From NCBI RefSeq assembly GCF_005887615.1, contig NZ_VANS01000002.1, positions 434,001 to 498,000 of the forward strand: 64,000 nucleotides of DNA, written 5' to 3'. Below are positions 8,563 to 17,323 of this stretch, in pieces. The translations under genes and the position numbers were made by a program. The notes below the pieces were generated by a model. That model searched no databases, was not told the DNA's origin, and worked only from the letters and a program-made list of their open reading frames with translations. The stretch is from Sulfitobacter sabulilitoris. Lineage in GTDB: Bacteria; Pseudomonadota; Alphaproteobacteria; Rhodobacterales; Rhodobacteraceae. Positions within the stretch are counted from its first letter, which is position 1. Every line of letters starts with the position of its first letter.

Positions 8563-8990
8563 CAGAGGCGAAACTGACAGGCCGATGCCTGTGTGGCGCG
8601 GTGACGGTGACCGTTGCGGGCAAGCATGATCCGCGCACGGGTGCCTGCCACTGCCGCATGTGCCAGCGGTGGTCCGGCGGGCTTTTCCTGTGTTTCGAGG
8701 CGGAGGCCGACGCCGTTGCCGTCGAGGGTGAGGTGGCGTGTTATGCATCCTCCTCTTTTTCCGAGCGCGCGTTCTGCCCGCGCTGCGGGTCGCATCTTTG
8801 GATGCGCGATACGGACCAGCCGGATGCGTCATATGACTTGATGCCCGGCCTTTTCGATGCCGCGCGCGACTGGCCGCTGCGGTCGGAGATCTATGTGGAT
8901 AGTGCCATGGTCGCACTGGCCGGGGATCACCCCCGCGCCACAGGTGCGGATTATGAAGCACGCAACAAATTTGTCGAAGGAGACGCGTGA
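8559..8990 (+). CDS. GFA-family zinc protein, copy 2
   Basis: A 143-residue paralogue of the preceding gene with the same cysteine pattern: GRCLCGAVTVTV at residues 8-19, ACHCRMC near 30, and CPRCGSHLW near 72. ATG at 8559 overlaps the previous stop in an ATGA, so translation is coupled. Its own stop overlaps the gltB start codon by one base (TGATG). The nucleotide stretch around GATGCCTGTGTGGCGCGGTG is nearly identical in both copies. Substrate unknown; a small-molecule thiol or aldehyde role is the family assumption. Confidence 0.8.
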   Translation: MTEAKLTGRCLCGAVTVTVAGKHDPRTGACHCRMCQRWSGGLFLCFEAEADAVAVEGEVACYASSSFSERAFCPRCGSHLWMRDTDQPDASYDLMPGLFDAARDWPLRSEIYVDSAMVALAGDHPRATGADYEARNKFVEGDA

Positions 8991-11900
8991 TGACCAAGTA
9001 TGACGATGCATGGGTGGCCCGCGAGGAAGCCAAGCGGGCCTACGTGGCCGAAAATGGTCTCTATTCCGCGGAGGAGGAACATTCCTCGTGCGGTGTCGGG
9101 TTGGTCGTGTCGATCGACGGGTCGCGCAGCCGCGGCGTGGTCGAAAACGGGATCAAGGCGCTCAAGGCGATCTGGCACCGTGGCGCCGTGGATGCGGATG
9201 GAAAGACCGGCGATGGCGCCGGCATCCATGTGCAGATCCCGGTGCCGTTCTTTTATGATCAGATCGAACGCACCGGCCATAGCCCGAAGATGGATGAGCT
9301 GATCGCCGTGGGTCAGGTGTTCTTGCCGCGCACGAATTTCGCGGCGCAGGAAACCTGCCGAACGATCGTGGAAACCGAAGTGCTGCGCATGGGCTATTAC
9401 ATCTATGGGTGGCGTCATGTGCCGGTCGATATTTCGGTGTTGGGCGAAAAGGCGAACGCGACCCGCCCCGAGATCGAACAGATCCTGATCTCGAACTCCA
9501 AGGGTGTGGACGAGGAAACATTCGAGCGGGAACTTTACGTGATCCGCCGCCGCATCGAAAAGGCCGCGCTGGCCGCGCAGGTTCCCTCGCTTTACATCGC
9601 ATCGCTGAGTTGCCGGTCCATCATCTACAAGGGCATGATGCTGGCCCAGGACGTGGCGGAATTTTATCCCGATCTCAAGGACGAGCGGTTCGAGAGCGCG
9701 TTTGCGATCTATCACCAGCGGTATTCGACCAACACCTTTCCGCAGTGGTGGCTGGCACAACCCTTCCGCATGCTGGCGCACAACGGCGAGATCAACACGC
9801 TCAAGGGCAATCTCAACTGGATGAAGAGCCATGAAATTCGCATGGCGTCGGGCACGTTCGGCGAGATGGCGGAAGACATCAAGCCCATCGTCGCCTCCGG
9901 ATCCAGCGATAGTGCCGCATTGGATGCGGTGTTCGAGGTGCTGGTGCGGGCGGGGCGCAACGCGCCGATGGCCAAGACCATGCTGGTGCCCGAAACCTGG
10001 TCCAAGCAGGCGGTCGAGTTGCCGCAGGCATGGCGCGATATGTACTCCTATTGCAACAGCGTGATGGAGCCGTGGGACGGGCCCGCCGCCCTTGCCATGA
10101 CCGACGGGCGTTGGGTCTGTGCCGGGTTGGACAGGAACGGGCTGCGTCCGATGCGCTATGTGGTGACCAACGACCGCATGCTGATCGCCGGGTCCGAGGC
10201 AGGGATGGTCCCGCTGAACGAATCGCATGTGATCGAGAAAGGTGCGCTTGGTCCGGGCCAGATCCTGGCCGTGGACATGGCCGAGGGCAAACTGTTCCAC
10301 GACACCGAGATCAAGGACAAGCTGGCGGGCAGCCAGCCCTTTGGCGACTGGGTCGAAAAGATCAATGATCTGGATGAGGGCCTCCAGGGGGCGTCGGAAA
10401 AGCCGCTGTTCCGGGGAGAAGAGCTGCGCCGCCGCCAGATCGCGGCCGGATATTCCATCGAGGAGTTGGAGCAGATCCTTGCGCCGATGGCCGAGGATGG
10501 AAAGGAAACGCTGGCCAGCATGGGCGACGATACCCCTTCGGCGGTCCTGTCGGGACAGTATCGGCCCCTGAGCCACTTTTTCCGCCAGAACTTCAGCCAG
10601 GTGACGAACCCGCCCATCGACAGCCTGCGTGAATTCCGTGTGATGAGCCTCAAGACGCGGTTTGGCAACCTCAAGAACGTGCTTGATGAAGACAGCAGCC
10701 AGACCGAGATCATCACGCTCGACAGCCCGTTCATCGGAAATGCCCAGTTCGATGAGTTGGCACGGCACTTCGATGCCGATCTTGTCACGGTGGACTGCAC
10801 GTTCGAGCCGGGGGACGGCGCGTTGAGCGCCGGGCTCAAACGCATCCGTGACGAGGCGGAGGACGCGGTGCGATCCGGGGCCGGGCACTTGGTGCTGACC
10901 GATCAGCGCAGCAGTGCCGACCGCGTCGGGATGCCGATGATCCTTGCCACCAGCGCGGTGCACAGCCACCTGATCCGGAAAGGCCTGCGCACGTTCACCT
11001 CGCTGAACGTGCGATCGGCGGAATGTGTCGATGCGCATTATTTCGCGGTGCTCATCGGCTGCGGCGCGACCACGGTGAACGCCTATCTTGCCGAGGACAG
11101 CCTTGCCGACCGAATTGATCGTGGGCTGCTCGATGTGTCTCTGACACAGGCGATTGCCCGCTATCGTACCGCGATTGATCAGGGTCTGCTCAAGATCATG
11201 GCAAAGATGGGGATCAGTGTGATCTCGTCCTATCGCGGCGGCCTGAATTTCGAGGCCGTGGGTCTGAGCCGTGCGATGTGCGCCGAATACTTCCCCGGCA
11301 TGACCAGCCGGATCAGCGGTATCGGTGTCATGGGAATTCAGCGCAAGGTACAGGAAGTGCACGCCAAGGGTTGGGCCGGTCCGTCGACCGTGCTTCCGAT
11401 CGGCGGTTTCTACAAGGCGCGCAAATCCGGCGAGACGCATGCCTGGGAAGCCAGCAGCATGCATATGCTGCAAATGGCGTGCAACAGAGCCTCCTACGAG
11501 ATGTGGAAGCAGTATTCCGCCAAGATGCAGAGCAACCCGCCCATTCATCTGCGCGACCTGCTGGACATCAAGCCGCTGGGCAAGCCGGTGGCGCTGGAGG
11601 AGGTGGAAAGCATTACCTCGATCCGCAAGCGGTTCGTGACACCCGGCATGAGCCTTGGGGCGTTGAGCCCGGAGGCACACAAGACGCTGAACGTGGCGAT
11701 GAACCGCATCGGCGCGAAGTCCGACAGCGGCGAAGGCGGCGAAGATCCGGCGCATTTCGTGCCGGAGCCGAATGGCGACAACCCCAGCGCCAAGATCAAG
11801 CAGGTGGCGTCGGGCCGCTTTGGTGTGACGGCGGAATACCTGAATCAATGCGAAGAGCTTGAGATCAAGGTCGCGCAGGGTGCCAAGCCCGGCGAAGGCG

Positions 11901-13522
11901 GCCAGTTGCCCGGTATGAAGGTCACCGACCTGATCGCGCGGCTGCGTCACTCGACCAAGGGCGTCACCTTGATCAGCCCGCCGCCGCATCACGACATCTA
12001 TTCGATCGAGGATCTGGCGCAGCTGATCTACGACCTCAAGCAGATCAATCCGCGCTGCAAGGTCACGGTCAAATTGGTGGCAAGTTCGGGCGTTGGAACC
12101 ATCGCCGCCGGTGTGGCCAAAGCCAAGGCGGACATCATCCTGATTTCGGGTCACAACGGCGGCACCGGCGCATCACCTGCGACGTCGATCAAATACGCCG
12201 GGCTTCCGTGGGAAATGGGCCTGACCGAAGCGCATCAGGTTCTGGCGATGAACAACCTGCGCGAACGCGTGACGCTCCGCACCGATGGCGGGCTGCGGAC
12301 AGGCCGCGACATTGTCATGGCGGCGATGATGGGTGCCGAGGAATACGGTATCGGCACCGCGGCGCTGATCGCCATGGGGTGCATCATGGTGCGCCAATGC
12401 CAGTCGAACACCTGCCCCGTGGGCGTGTGTACGCAGGATGAAGCGTTGCGCGACAAATTCACAGGAACGGCGGAAAAGGTGGTGAACCTGATCACCTTCT
12501 ACGCGACCGAGGTGCGCGAGATACTGGCAAGCATCGGCGCCAGGTCGTTGGACGATGTCATCGGACGCGCCGATCTGCTGACGCAGGTCAGCCGCGGCTC
12601 GGCGCATCTGGACGATCTGGATTTGAACCCGCTGCTGATCACCGTCGATGGGGCATCCGAAATCCGGTACGATCGGTCCAAGCCGCGCAATGCGGTGCTG
12701 GATACGCTGGACGCGGAGATCGTGCGCGATGCGGAACGTTTCCTGAAAGACGGCGAGAAGATGCAGCTGAGCTATGCGGTGCAGAACACGCACCGCACCG
12801 TGGGCACCCGCACCAGCAGCCATATCGTCGGCAAGTTCGGGATGCGCAACCAGTTGCAGCCCGATCACCTGACGGTCAAGCTGACAGGCTCGGCCGGACA
12901 GTCGCTGGGGGCCTTCGCGGCGCCGGGGCTCAAGCTGGAAGTATCGGGCGATGCCAACGACTATGTCGGCAAGGGGTTGTCGGGCGGTACGATCGTCGTG
13001 CGCCCGCCAATGGCCAGCCCGATCGAAGCGTCCAAGAACACCATCATCGGCAACACCGTTCTGTACGGGGCGACGGCCGGGCATCTTTTCGCGGCCGGTC
13101 GCGCGGGCGAGCGATTCGCGGTGCGCAACTCCGGTGCCTCGGTGGTGATCGAGGGCTGCGGATCGAACGGGTGCGAATACATGACCGGCGGCGTGGCCGT
13201 GATCTTGGGGGAAATCGGCGCGAACTTCGGCGCGGGCATGACGGGTGGCATGGCTTATCTGTATGACCCCGACGGCAAGTCGCAGCCGTTGATGAATCTG
13301 GAAACGCTGGTGATCTGCCCGGTCACCGTCGACCATTGGGAGCAACAGCTCAAGACCTTGGTGGAGCGGCATCTCGCGGAAACCGGCAGCCGCAAGGCCG
13401 CTGATATTCTGCAACATTGGGACGCTGAAAAGGGGAACTTCCTGCAGGTCTGTCCCAAGGAGATGTTGGTGCATATCCCGCACCCCCTAAGCCTGGAGAA
13501 AACGGCGGTTCCTGCGGAATAG
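8990..13522 (+). CDS. gltB: Glutamate synthase (NADPH), large subunit
   Basis: A 1510-residue enzyme, the usual length. The catalytic N-terminal nucleophile is Cys34 in EEEHSSCGVG; the 33 residues before it are expected to be removed as a propeptide to expose the class II glutaminase cysteine. Glutaminase motifs such as RYSTNTFPQWWLAQPFR and HNGEINTLKGN follow. The FMN-binding synthase domain carries SGEGGEDP and SGHNGGTGASP. The 3Fe-4S cluster motif CIMVRQCQSNTCPVGVC lies near residues 1130-1146, and the C-terminal beta-helix domain has repeated glycine-rich turns. ATG at 8990 follows GAAGGAGA. It works with GltD, encoded upstream. A very long antisense frame opposite this gene is a codon-usage shadow. 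Confidence 0.97.
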   Translation: MTKYDDAWVAREEAKRAYVAENGLYSAEEEHSSCGVGLVVSIDGSRSRGVVENGIKALKAIWHRGAVDADGKTGDGAGIHVQIPVPFFYDQIERTGHSPKMDELIAVGQVFLPRTNFAAQETCRTIVETEVLRMGYYIYGWRHVPVDISVLGEKANATRPEIEQILISNSKGVDEETFERELYVIRRRIEKAALAAQVPSLYIASLSCRSIIYKGMMLAQDVAEFYPDLKDERFESAFAIYHQRYSTNTFPQWWLAQPFRMLAHNGEINTLKGNLNWMKSHEIRMASGTFGEMAEDIKPIVASGSSDSAALDAVFEVLVRAGRNAPMAKTMLVPETWSKQAVELPQAWRDMYSYCNSVMEPWDGPAALAMTDGRWVCAGLDRNGLRPMRYVVTNDRMLIAGSEAGMVPLNESHVIEKGALGPGQILAVDMAEGKLFHDTEIKDKLAGSQPFGDWVEKINDLDEGLQGASEKPLFRGEELRRRQIAAGYSIEELEQILAPMAEDGKETLASMGDDTPSAVLSGQYRPLSHFFRQNFSQVTNPPIDSLREFRVMSLKTRFGNLKNVLDEDSSQTEIITLDSPFIGNAQFDELARHFDADLVTVDCTFEPGDGALSAGLKRIRDEAEDAVRSGAGHLVLTDQRSSADRVGMPMILATSAVHSHLIRKGLRTFTSLNVRSAECVDAHYFAVLIGCGATTVNAYLAEDSLADRIDRGLLDVSLTQAIARYRTAIDQGLLKIMAKMGISVISSYRGGLNFEAVGLSRAMCAEYFPGMTSRISGIGVMGIQRKVQEVHAKGWAGPSTVLPIGGFYKARKSGETHAWEASSMHMLQMACNRASYEMWKQYSAKMQSNPPIHLRDLLDIKPLGKPVALEEVESITSIRKRFVTPGMSLGALSPEAHKTLNVAMNRIGAKSDSGEGGEDPAHFVPEPNGDNPSAKIKQVASGRFGVTAEYLNQCEELEIKVAQGAKPGEGGQLPGMKVTDLIARLRHSTKGVTLISPPPHHDIYSIEDLAQLIYDLKQINPRCKVTVKLVASSGVGTIAAGVAKAKADIILISGHNGGTGASPATSIKYAGLPWEMGLTEAHQVLAMNNLRERVTLRTDGGLRTGRDIVMAAMMGAEEYGIGTAALIAMGCIMVRQCQSNTCPVGVCTQDEALRDKFTGTAEKVVNLITFYATEVREILASIGARSLDDVIGRADLLTQVSRGSAHLDDLDLNPLLITVDGASEIRYDRSKPRNAVLDTLDAEIVRDAERFLKDGEKMQLSYAVQNTHRTVGTRTSSHIVGKFGMRNQLQPDHLTVKLTGSAGQSLGAFAAPGLKLEVSGDANDYVGKGLSGGTIVVRPPMASPIEASKNTIIGNTVLYGATAGHLFAAGRAGERFAVRNSGASVVIEGCGSNGCEYMTGGVAVILGEIGANFGAGMTGGMAYLYDPDGKSQPLMNLETLVICPVTVDHWEQQLKTLVERHLAETGSRKAADILQHWDAEKGNFLQVCPKEMLVHIPHPLSLEKTAVPAE

Positions 13523-13542
13523 GGCCTGTATCAGACATAAAT

Positions 13543-13571
13543 CGGGGCAGTTCGATCACCGAACTGCCCCG
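13543..13571. terminator. Bidirectional hairpin between gltB and the next gene
   Basis: A perfect 12-bp stem, CGGGGCAGTTCG paired with CGAACTGCCCCG, around a five-base loop. It sits in the 80-base gap between two convergent genes. There is no clear T-run on either side, so it may stabilise mRNA ends rather than act as a classical intrinsic terminator. Confidence 0.55.
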
Positions 13572-13602
13572 TGTGTGCCGGACGTCCAAAAACCCCAGTC
13601 TG

Positions 13603-14052
13603 TCAGACCTTGGCGGTTTCCGTGTGTCCAAAGCCTTGGGTGTAATCCAGAACCGAAAAGACCACCGGATCGACACGGAAAATCGAAAGCGGTGTGTCGG
13701 AGAAGCCTTCGTAGTTTTGGATCTGCGGAAATTTCTTCATCATCAAGGCGCCGATCCTGTCGAATTCATCCTTGTCGGTGACGCGATGCGCATGACCGCC
13801 CAGCGACAGGCCGACAATGTCTTCCCAGGTGGAATAGGGTCGGTTGATCGTTGCCGAAACCTTGTTGTCCCTATCGATATTCCGCGCTTTTTGGGCATCG
13901 TCGGTGGTCCCAAAATAGATCGTCGTGCCGTCATTGACGTAGCTGACCGTCGTCGCCTGCGGAAAGCCGTCGGGCCGCTGTGTCGCGATTGTCATGTCGT
14001 CGGTCTTGTCGATGATGTCGATGATCTTTTCTTTCAGACTGCTGTCCATCAT
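13603..14052 (-). CDS. Pyridoxamine 5'-phosphate oxidase-like FMN-binding protein
   Basis: A 149-residue protein of the FMN-binding split-barrel type. The N-terminal helix is followed by MTIATQRPDGFPQATTVSYV, GTTIYFGT and KVSATINRPY, the usual strand pattern of general-stress PNPOx-like proteins. The substrate cannot be read from sequence. ATG at 14052 overlaps the stop of the upstream gene in an ATGA (a second ATG follows directly), with GGAGG upstream, so the pair is translationally coupled. True PdxH is longer and has different motifs. Confidence 0.75.
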   Translation of the reverse strand: MMDSSLKEKIIDIIDKTDDMTIATQRPDGFPQATTVSYVNDGTTIYFGTTDDAQKARNIDRDNKVSATINRPYSTWEDIVGLSLGGHAHRVTDKDEFDRIGALMMKKFPQIQNYEGFSDTPLSIFRVDPVVFSVLDYTQGFGHTETAKV

Positions 14053-14564
14053 GCGTCCTCCACTTCTGCAACGCCGATCACGTAGTTCTTGCCGTAGGTT
14101 TTGGCGCACCTGGGGCAGGTCGTATAAAAGAACCAGACCTGTCCGGGCGTTTTGCCCGTCTTTTCGACAGCCTTTTGCATTTCGGATTGCCACACGCGGG
14201 CCTTGCGATACGCTCCTTCGAACACGCGGGTGATGAAATCGCCCGACAGCGTTGTCATTTCCTCGCCCGCGACCGGCTTGGAGACGGAAAACAAATGCTC
14301 GCTGTTCCAGGCGGATGTATCGCGGCTCAGTACGATGAAATCGTCCGGGTCATAGGCGTCCTGGTCCTCGATATGCGTGTTGACGCGGGAAAACACCCTG
14401 CCCATATCGATCGGGATGTGCATCGCGCTGTGAGTGACGGCACGCAGAAAACGCTTGTCCTCGAAATGAAGGTGCTGATTGTCCCAGCAGTGCGGCTTGA
14501 ACCGGGGACAACACCCCGTGAGGTTATCGGTGTCGTCATAGGCAGGAAGCGCGTTGGTTTGCAT
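14049..14564 (-). CDS. Unrecognised cysteine-rich cytoplasmic protein
   Basis: A 171-residue protein without signal peptide or membrane segment. It has CC near residue 18, CW near 26 and a C-terminal CPRCAKTYGKNYV segment (near 150) that could bind a metal. Residues AYDDTDNLTGCCPRF open the conserved-looking N-terminus. I know of similar hypothetical proteins in roseobacters, sometimes labelled hydrolase, without proof. ATG at 14564 has AGGGGA upstream. The overlap with the FMN-binding protein downstream suggests that the two act together, perhaps in a redox step, which is inference only. Confidence 0.6.
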   Translation of the reverse strand: MQTNALPAYDDTDNLTGCCPRFKPHCWDNQHLHFEDKRFLRAVTHSAMHIPIDMGRVFSRVNTHIEDQDAYDPDDFIVLSRDTSAWNSEHLFSVSKPVAGEEMTTLSGDFITRVFEGAYRKARVWQSEMQKAVEKTGKTPGQVWFFYTTCPRCAKTYGKNYVIGVAEVEDA

Positions 14565-14687
14565 CGTCGATCCCCTGGCTGTCGCAGTCCGACCATAGCG
14601 GCGGTGACATGCCACACCCTTGAGCGATCTCAAACGCGTCGGCCTTTTTGGATTGGAACGTCGCGGCCCGGCCCCTATAGCTGAGCC

Positions 14688-15431
14688 ATGAGCAAAGCCG
14701 GCAAAGCGCGCAAGACCAAACCCAAGGCAAAGGCCAAGCCCGCGCCCGAAAGGCGGCTGCGTCCGCTCCGCTGGGTGATGCGCTGGGCGCTGCGGGCTGT
14801 GTCGGCGGTGTTCTTGATTGCGGTGCTGGCCGTGGTCTTGGGGGCGCTGATCAATCCGCCGACAACAGCCTACATGCTGGCCGAAAAGCGCCGCTTGGGC
14901 GCGGTGGCCCAGACATGGGTGCCGCTGGACAATGTCGCCCCGATCATGGCGCGTGCGGTTGTCGCGGCAGAAGATGCAAATTTCTGCAACCACTGGGGCT
15001 TTGATCTTCCCGCGATAAAAAAGGCGATCGAAGAGGGCGGGACTCGTGGCGCTTCGACCCTAAGTCAGCAAACAGTGAAGAATGTGTACCTGTGGCATGG
15101 GCGCACCTATACCCGCAAGGCGATGGAGGCGTTGCTGACCCCGATCGTCGAGGCGATCTGGTCGAAACGACGCATCATAGAGGTGTATCTGAACGTGGCT
15201 GAGTTCGATGAGGGCGTGTTCGGCGTGAGTGCGGCGGCGCAGCATTATTTCGGGGTGCGGGCGGATCAACTGAGCGATGTGCAGGCCGCACGCCTGGCCG
15301 CGATCCTTCCGTCGCCGCAAAAACGGTCCGCCGGCGATCCGTCATCTTATGTGCGCAAGCGCGCGCGGCAGATACTTGAAGGGGCGGCAACAATCGGCGC
15401 GGACGGACGAGCGGACTGTTTCCAGAGTTGA
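14688..15431 (+). CDS. mtgA: Monofunctional biosynthetic peptidoglycan transglycosylase
   Basis: A 247-residue inner-membrane enzyme that polymerises lipid II into glycan strands. A basic lysine-rich cytoplasmic N-terminus (residues 1-30) precedes one transmembrane helix (about 31-55). The GT51 domain follows with the catalytic glutamate in VVAAEDANFCNHWGFD, then GASTLSQQTVKN and the KRRIIEVYLNVAEF segment. Length and layout match MtgA; there is no transpeptidase domain, which excludes class A PBPs. It is divergent from the cysteine-rich gene to its left. Confidence 0.93.
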   Translation: MSKAGKARKTKPKAKAKPAPERRLRPLRWVMRWALRAVSAVFLIAVLAVVLGALINPPTTAYMLAEKRRLGAVAQTWVPLDNVAPIMARAVVAAEDANFCNHWGFDLPAIKKAIEEGGTRGASTLSQQTVKNVYLWHGRTYTRKAMEALLTPIVEAIWSKRRIIEVYLNVAEFDEGVFGVSAAAQHYFGVRADQLSDVQAARLAAILPSPQKRSAGDPSSYVRKRARQILEGAATIGADGRADCFQS

Positions 15432-15489
15432 ATTGGCTTCGGCTTACAGGCATTGAAGGGCGACACCCCAAGAATAGCGGATACCCCCG

Positions 15490-16155
15490 ATGGCGCGCCT
15501 GTTTCATGTTCCCTTGTCCCCATTTTGCCGCAAGGTCCGTCTGAGCCTTGCGGAGAAAAAGATCGAGGTGGAACTGGTCGAGGAGCGTTATTGGGAGGCG
15601 GACCCCGATTTCCTGCGGCGCAACCCGGCGGGCAAGGTGCCGGTGCTGCGGCTGGACGGGATCGTGATGTCGGAAAGCGCGCCGATCTGCGAATACATCG
15701 AAGAAACCCGCCCCGACCCCGTGTTGTTGCCAAGCGATCCAGCAGCCCGGCTTGAGGTGCGCCGCCTGGTCAACTGGTTCGATGACAAGTTCCACAACGA
15801 GGTGACGTCAAAACTGCTGTATGAGCGGGTCAACAAGAAGGTCATGGGTCAAGGATTTCCCGACAGTCGCAATGTCAAGGACGGCGCCAAGGCAATCAAG
15901 TATCACCTCGATTACATGGCATGGTTGCTGGATCACCGTCGCTGGCTGGCTGGCGATGCGATGACGCTCGCGGATTTCGCGGCCGCTGCGCATCTGTCAT
16001 CGCTGGATTACATTTCTGACGTCGATTGGAATCGCTCGGATGTCGTCAAGGATTGGTATGCAAAAATCAAATCCCGGCCGGCCTTCCGATCAATTCTCGC
16101 CGATCAGGTGCCGGGCTTTCCGCCGCCGCGCCACTACAATGACCTCGATTTCTAA
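15490..16155 (+). CDS. Glutathione S-transferase family protein
   Basis: A 221-residue cytoplasmic protein. The N-terminal thioredoxin-like domain has SPFCRKVR (Cys13 at the usual catalytic position), NPAGKVPVL with the cis-proline, and [11 protein letters not shown] for glutathione binding. An alpha-helical C-terminal domain follows with [16 protein letters not shown] sequence ([15 protein letters not shown]). The cysteine in the active site suggests an omega- or beta-like thiol-transferase activity rather than classical conjugation. The substrate is unknown. It is followed by queG on the same strand, 65 bases away. Confidence 0.85.
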   Translation: MARLFHVPLSPFCRKVRLSLAEKKIEVELVEERYWEADPDFLRRNPAGKVPVLRLDGIVMSESAPICEYIEETRPDPVLLPSDPAARLEVRRLVNWFDDKFHNEVTSKLLYERVNKKVMGQGFPDSRNVKDGAKAIKYHLDYMAWLLDHRRWLAGDAMTLADFAAAAHLSSLDYISDVDWNRSDVVKDWYAKIKSRPAFRSILADQVPGFPPPRHYNDLDF

Positions 16156-16220
16156 ACTCTCTGTCAGACCGACGGCCCTGTGCCATCCGACCCGCAAGAG
16201 TTTCGTCGGCAGGGTGCCGC

Positions 16221-17258
16221 ATGGATGACGATCTGAAAACCCGACTGGTCGATGCGGCCCGCGACATGGGCTTTGTCGCATGCCGTGTGTGCCGCCCGGA
16301 TGCAGTGCCACAGGTGCCGAACCGGCTGGCGGCGTTTGTCGAGGCGGGGCACCATGGCCAGATGGGGTGGATGGCGGAGCGCATGCATTGGCGCGGCGAC
16401 CCCGCGGCGCTTTGGCCGCAAGCGCGGTCGGTGATCATGCTGGCTGAAAGCTACGCGCCCGAACATGACCCGCTGGAGATTCTCGAGCATCCCGAGGCGG
16501 GCGCCATTTCGGTTTACGCCCAGGGGCGCGATTACCACGATGTGGTCAAGAAACGGCTCAAGCGGCTGGCGCGTTGGCTTATCGCGCAGGCCCCCTGCGA
16601 AGTGAAGGTCTTTGTCGATACGGCACCCGTGCCGGAAAAGGCGTTGGGCCAGGCCGCCGGGCTGGGCTGGCAAGGCAAGCACACCAACCTGCTGAGCCGT
16701 GAATGGGGCAATTGGGCCTTTTTAGGGTCTGTTTTCACCACGCTCGACCTGGCCCCGGACCCCGCGGAGGTCGACCATTGCGGGTCCTGCCGGTCGTGTC
16801 TGGATATCTGCCCCACCGATGCGTTTCCCGCGCCCTACCGATTGGATGCACGGCGGTGCATTTCGTACTTGACGATCGAACACACAGGGCCGGTCGACGA
16901 AGACTTGCGCGGGCGTATGGGCAACCGGATTTACGGCTGTGACGATTGCCTGGCGATATGCCCCTGGAACAAATTCGCCGTTGCTGCGCGGGACATGCGT
17001 TTGACCGCGAAGACAGAGTTGATGGCGCCGCAGTTGTCCACCCTGGCGCGGTTGGACGATGCGGGATTTCGCGCGATGTTTTCCGGCTCCCCCATCAAGA
17101 GGATCGGACGAGACCGTTTCGTCCGCAATGTGCTCTATGCGATCGGCAATTCCGGGCGCGCATCTTTGCGGCCCGTCGCGCAATCGCTGACCGAGGATGC
17201 AGACCCGGCGGTTGCGGACGCCGCGCGCTGGGCGGCCCGGAGAGTGCCGCCGGTATGA
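16221..17258 (+). CDS. queG: Epoxyqueuosine reductase
   Basis: A 345-residue cytoplasmic cobalamin-dependent iron-sulfur enzyme that reduces epoxyqueuosine to queuosine in the wobble position of tRNAs for Tyr, His, Asp and Asn. Two ferredoxin-like 4Fe-4S motifs are present: [17 protein letters not shown] (near residue 187) and [14 protein letters not shown] (near 238). Upstream, [21 protein letters not shown] and [14 protein letters not shown] are family signatures. The C-terminal part carries a HEAT-like helical end with ARWAARR. ATG at 16221 is used. Confidence 0.93.
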   Translation: MDDDLKTRLVDAARDMGFVACRVCRPDAVPQVPNRLAAFVEAGHHGQMGWMAERMHWRGDPAALWPQARSVIMLAESYAPEHDPLEILEHPEAGAISVYAQGRDYHDVVKKRLKRLARWLIAQAPCEVKVFVDTAPVPEKALGQAAGLGWQGKHTNLLSREWGNWAFLGSVFTTLDLAPDPAEVDHCGSCRSCLDICPTDAFPAPYRLDARRCISYLTIEHTGPVDEDLRGRMGNRIYGCDDCLAICPWNKFAVAARDMRLTAKTELMAPQLSTLARLDDAGFRAMFSGSPIKRIGRDRFVRNVLYAIGNSGRASLRPVAQSLTEDADPAVADAARWAARRVPPV

Positions 17259-17323
17259 CGCAAATTGGCTGGATCGCGCCGTGAATTTCGATAGACCGAT
17301 ATTCGAAAGCAATGGAGTGGCCG

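Noticed and set aside
8951..12154. Very long open frame (1067 codons) antisense to gltB, and another at 12173-13483
   Set aside because: Opposite a well-supported gene; the frame is open because of GC-rich third positions in gltB. It is arginine/histidine rich with no recognisable motifs.
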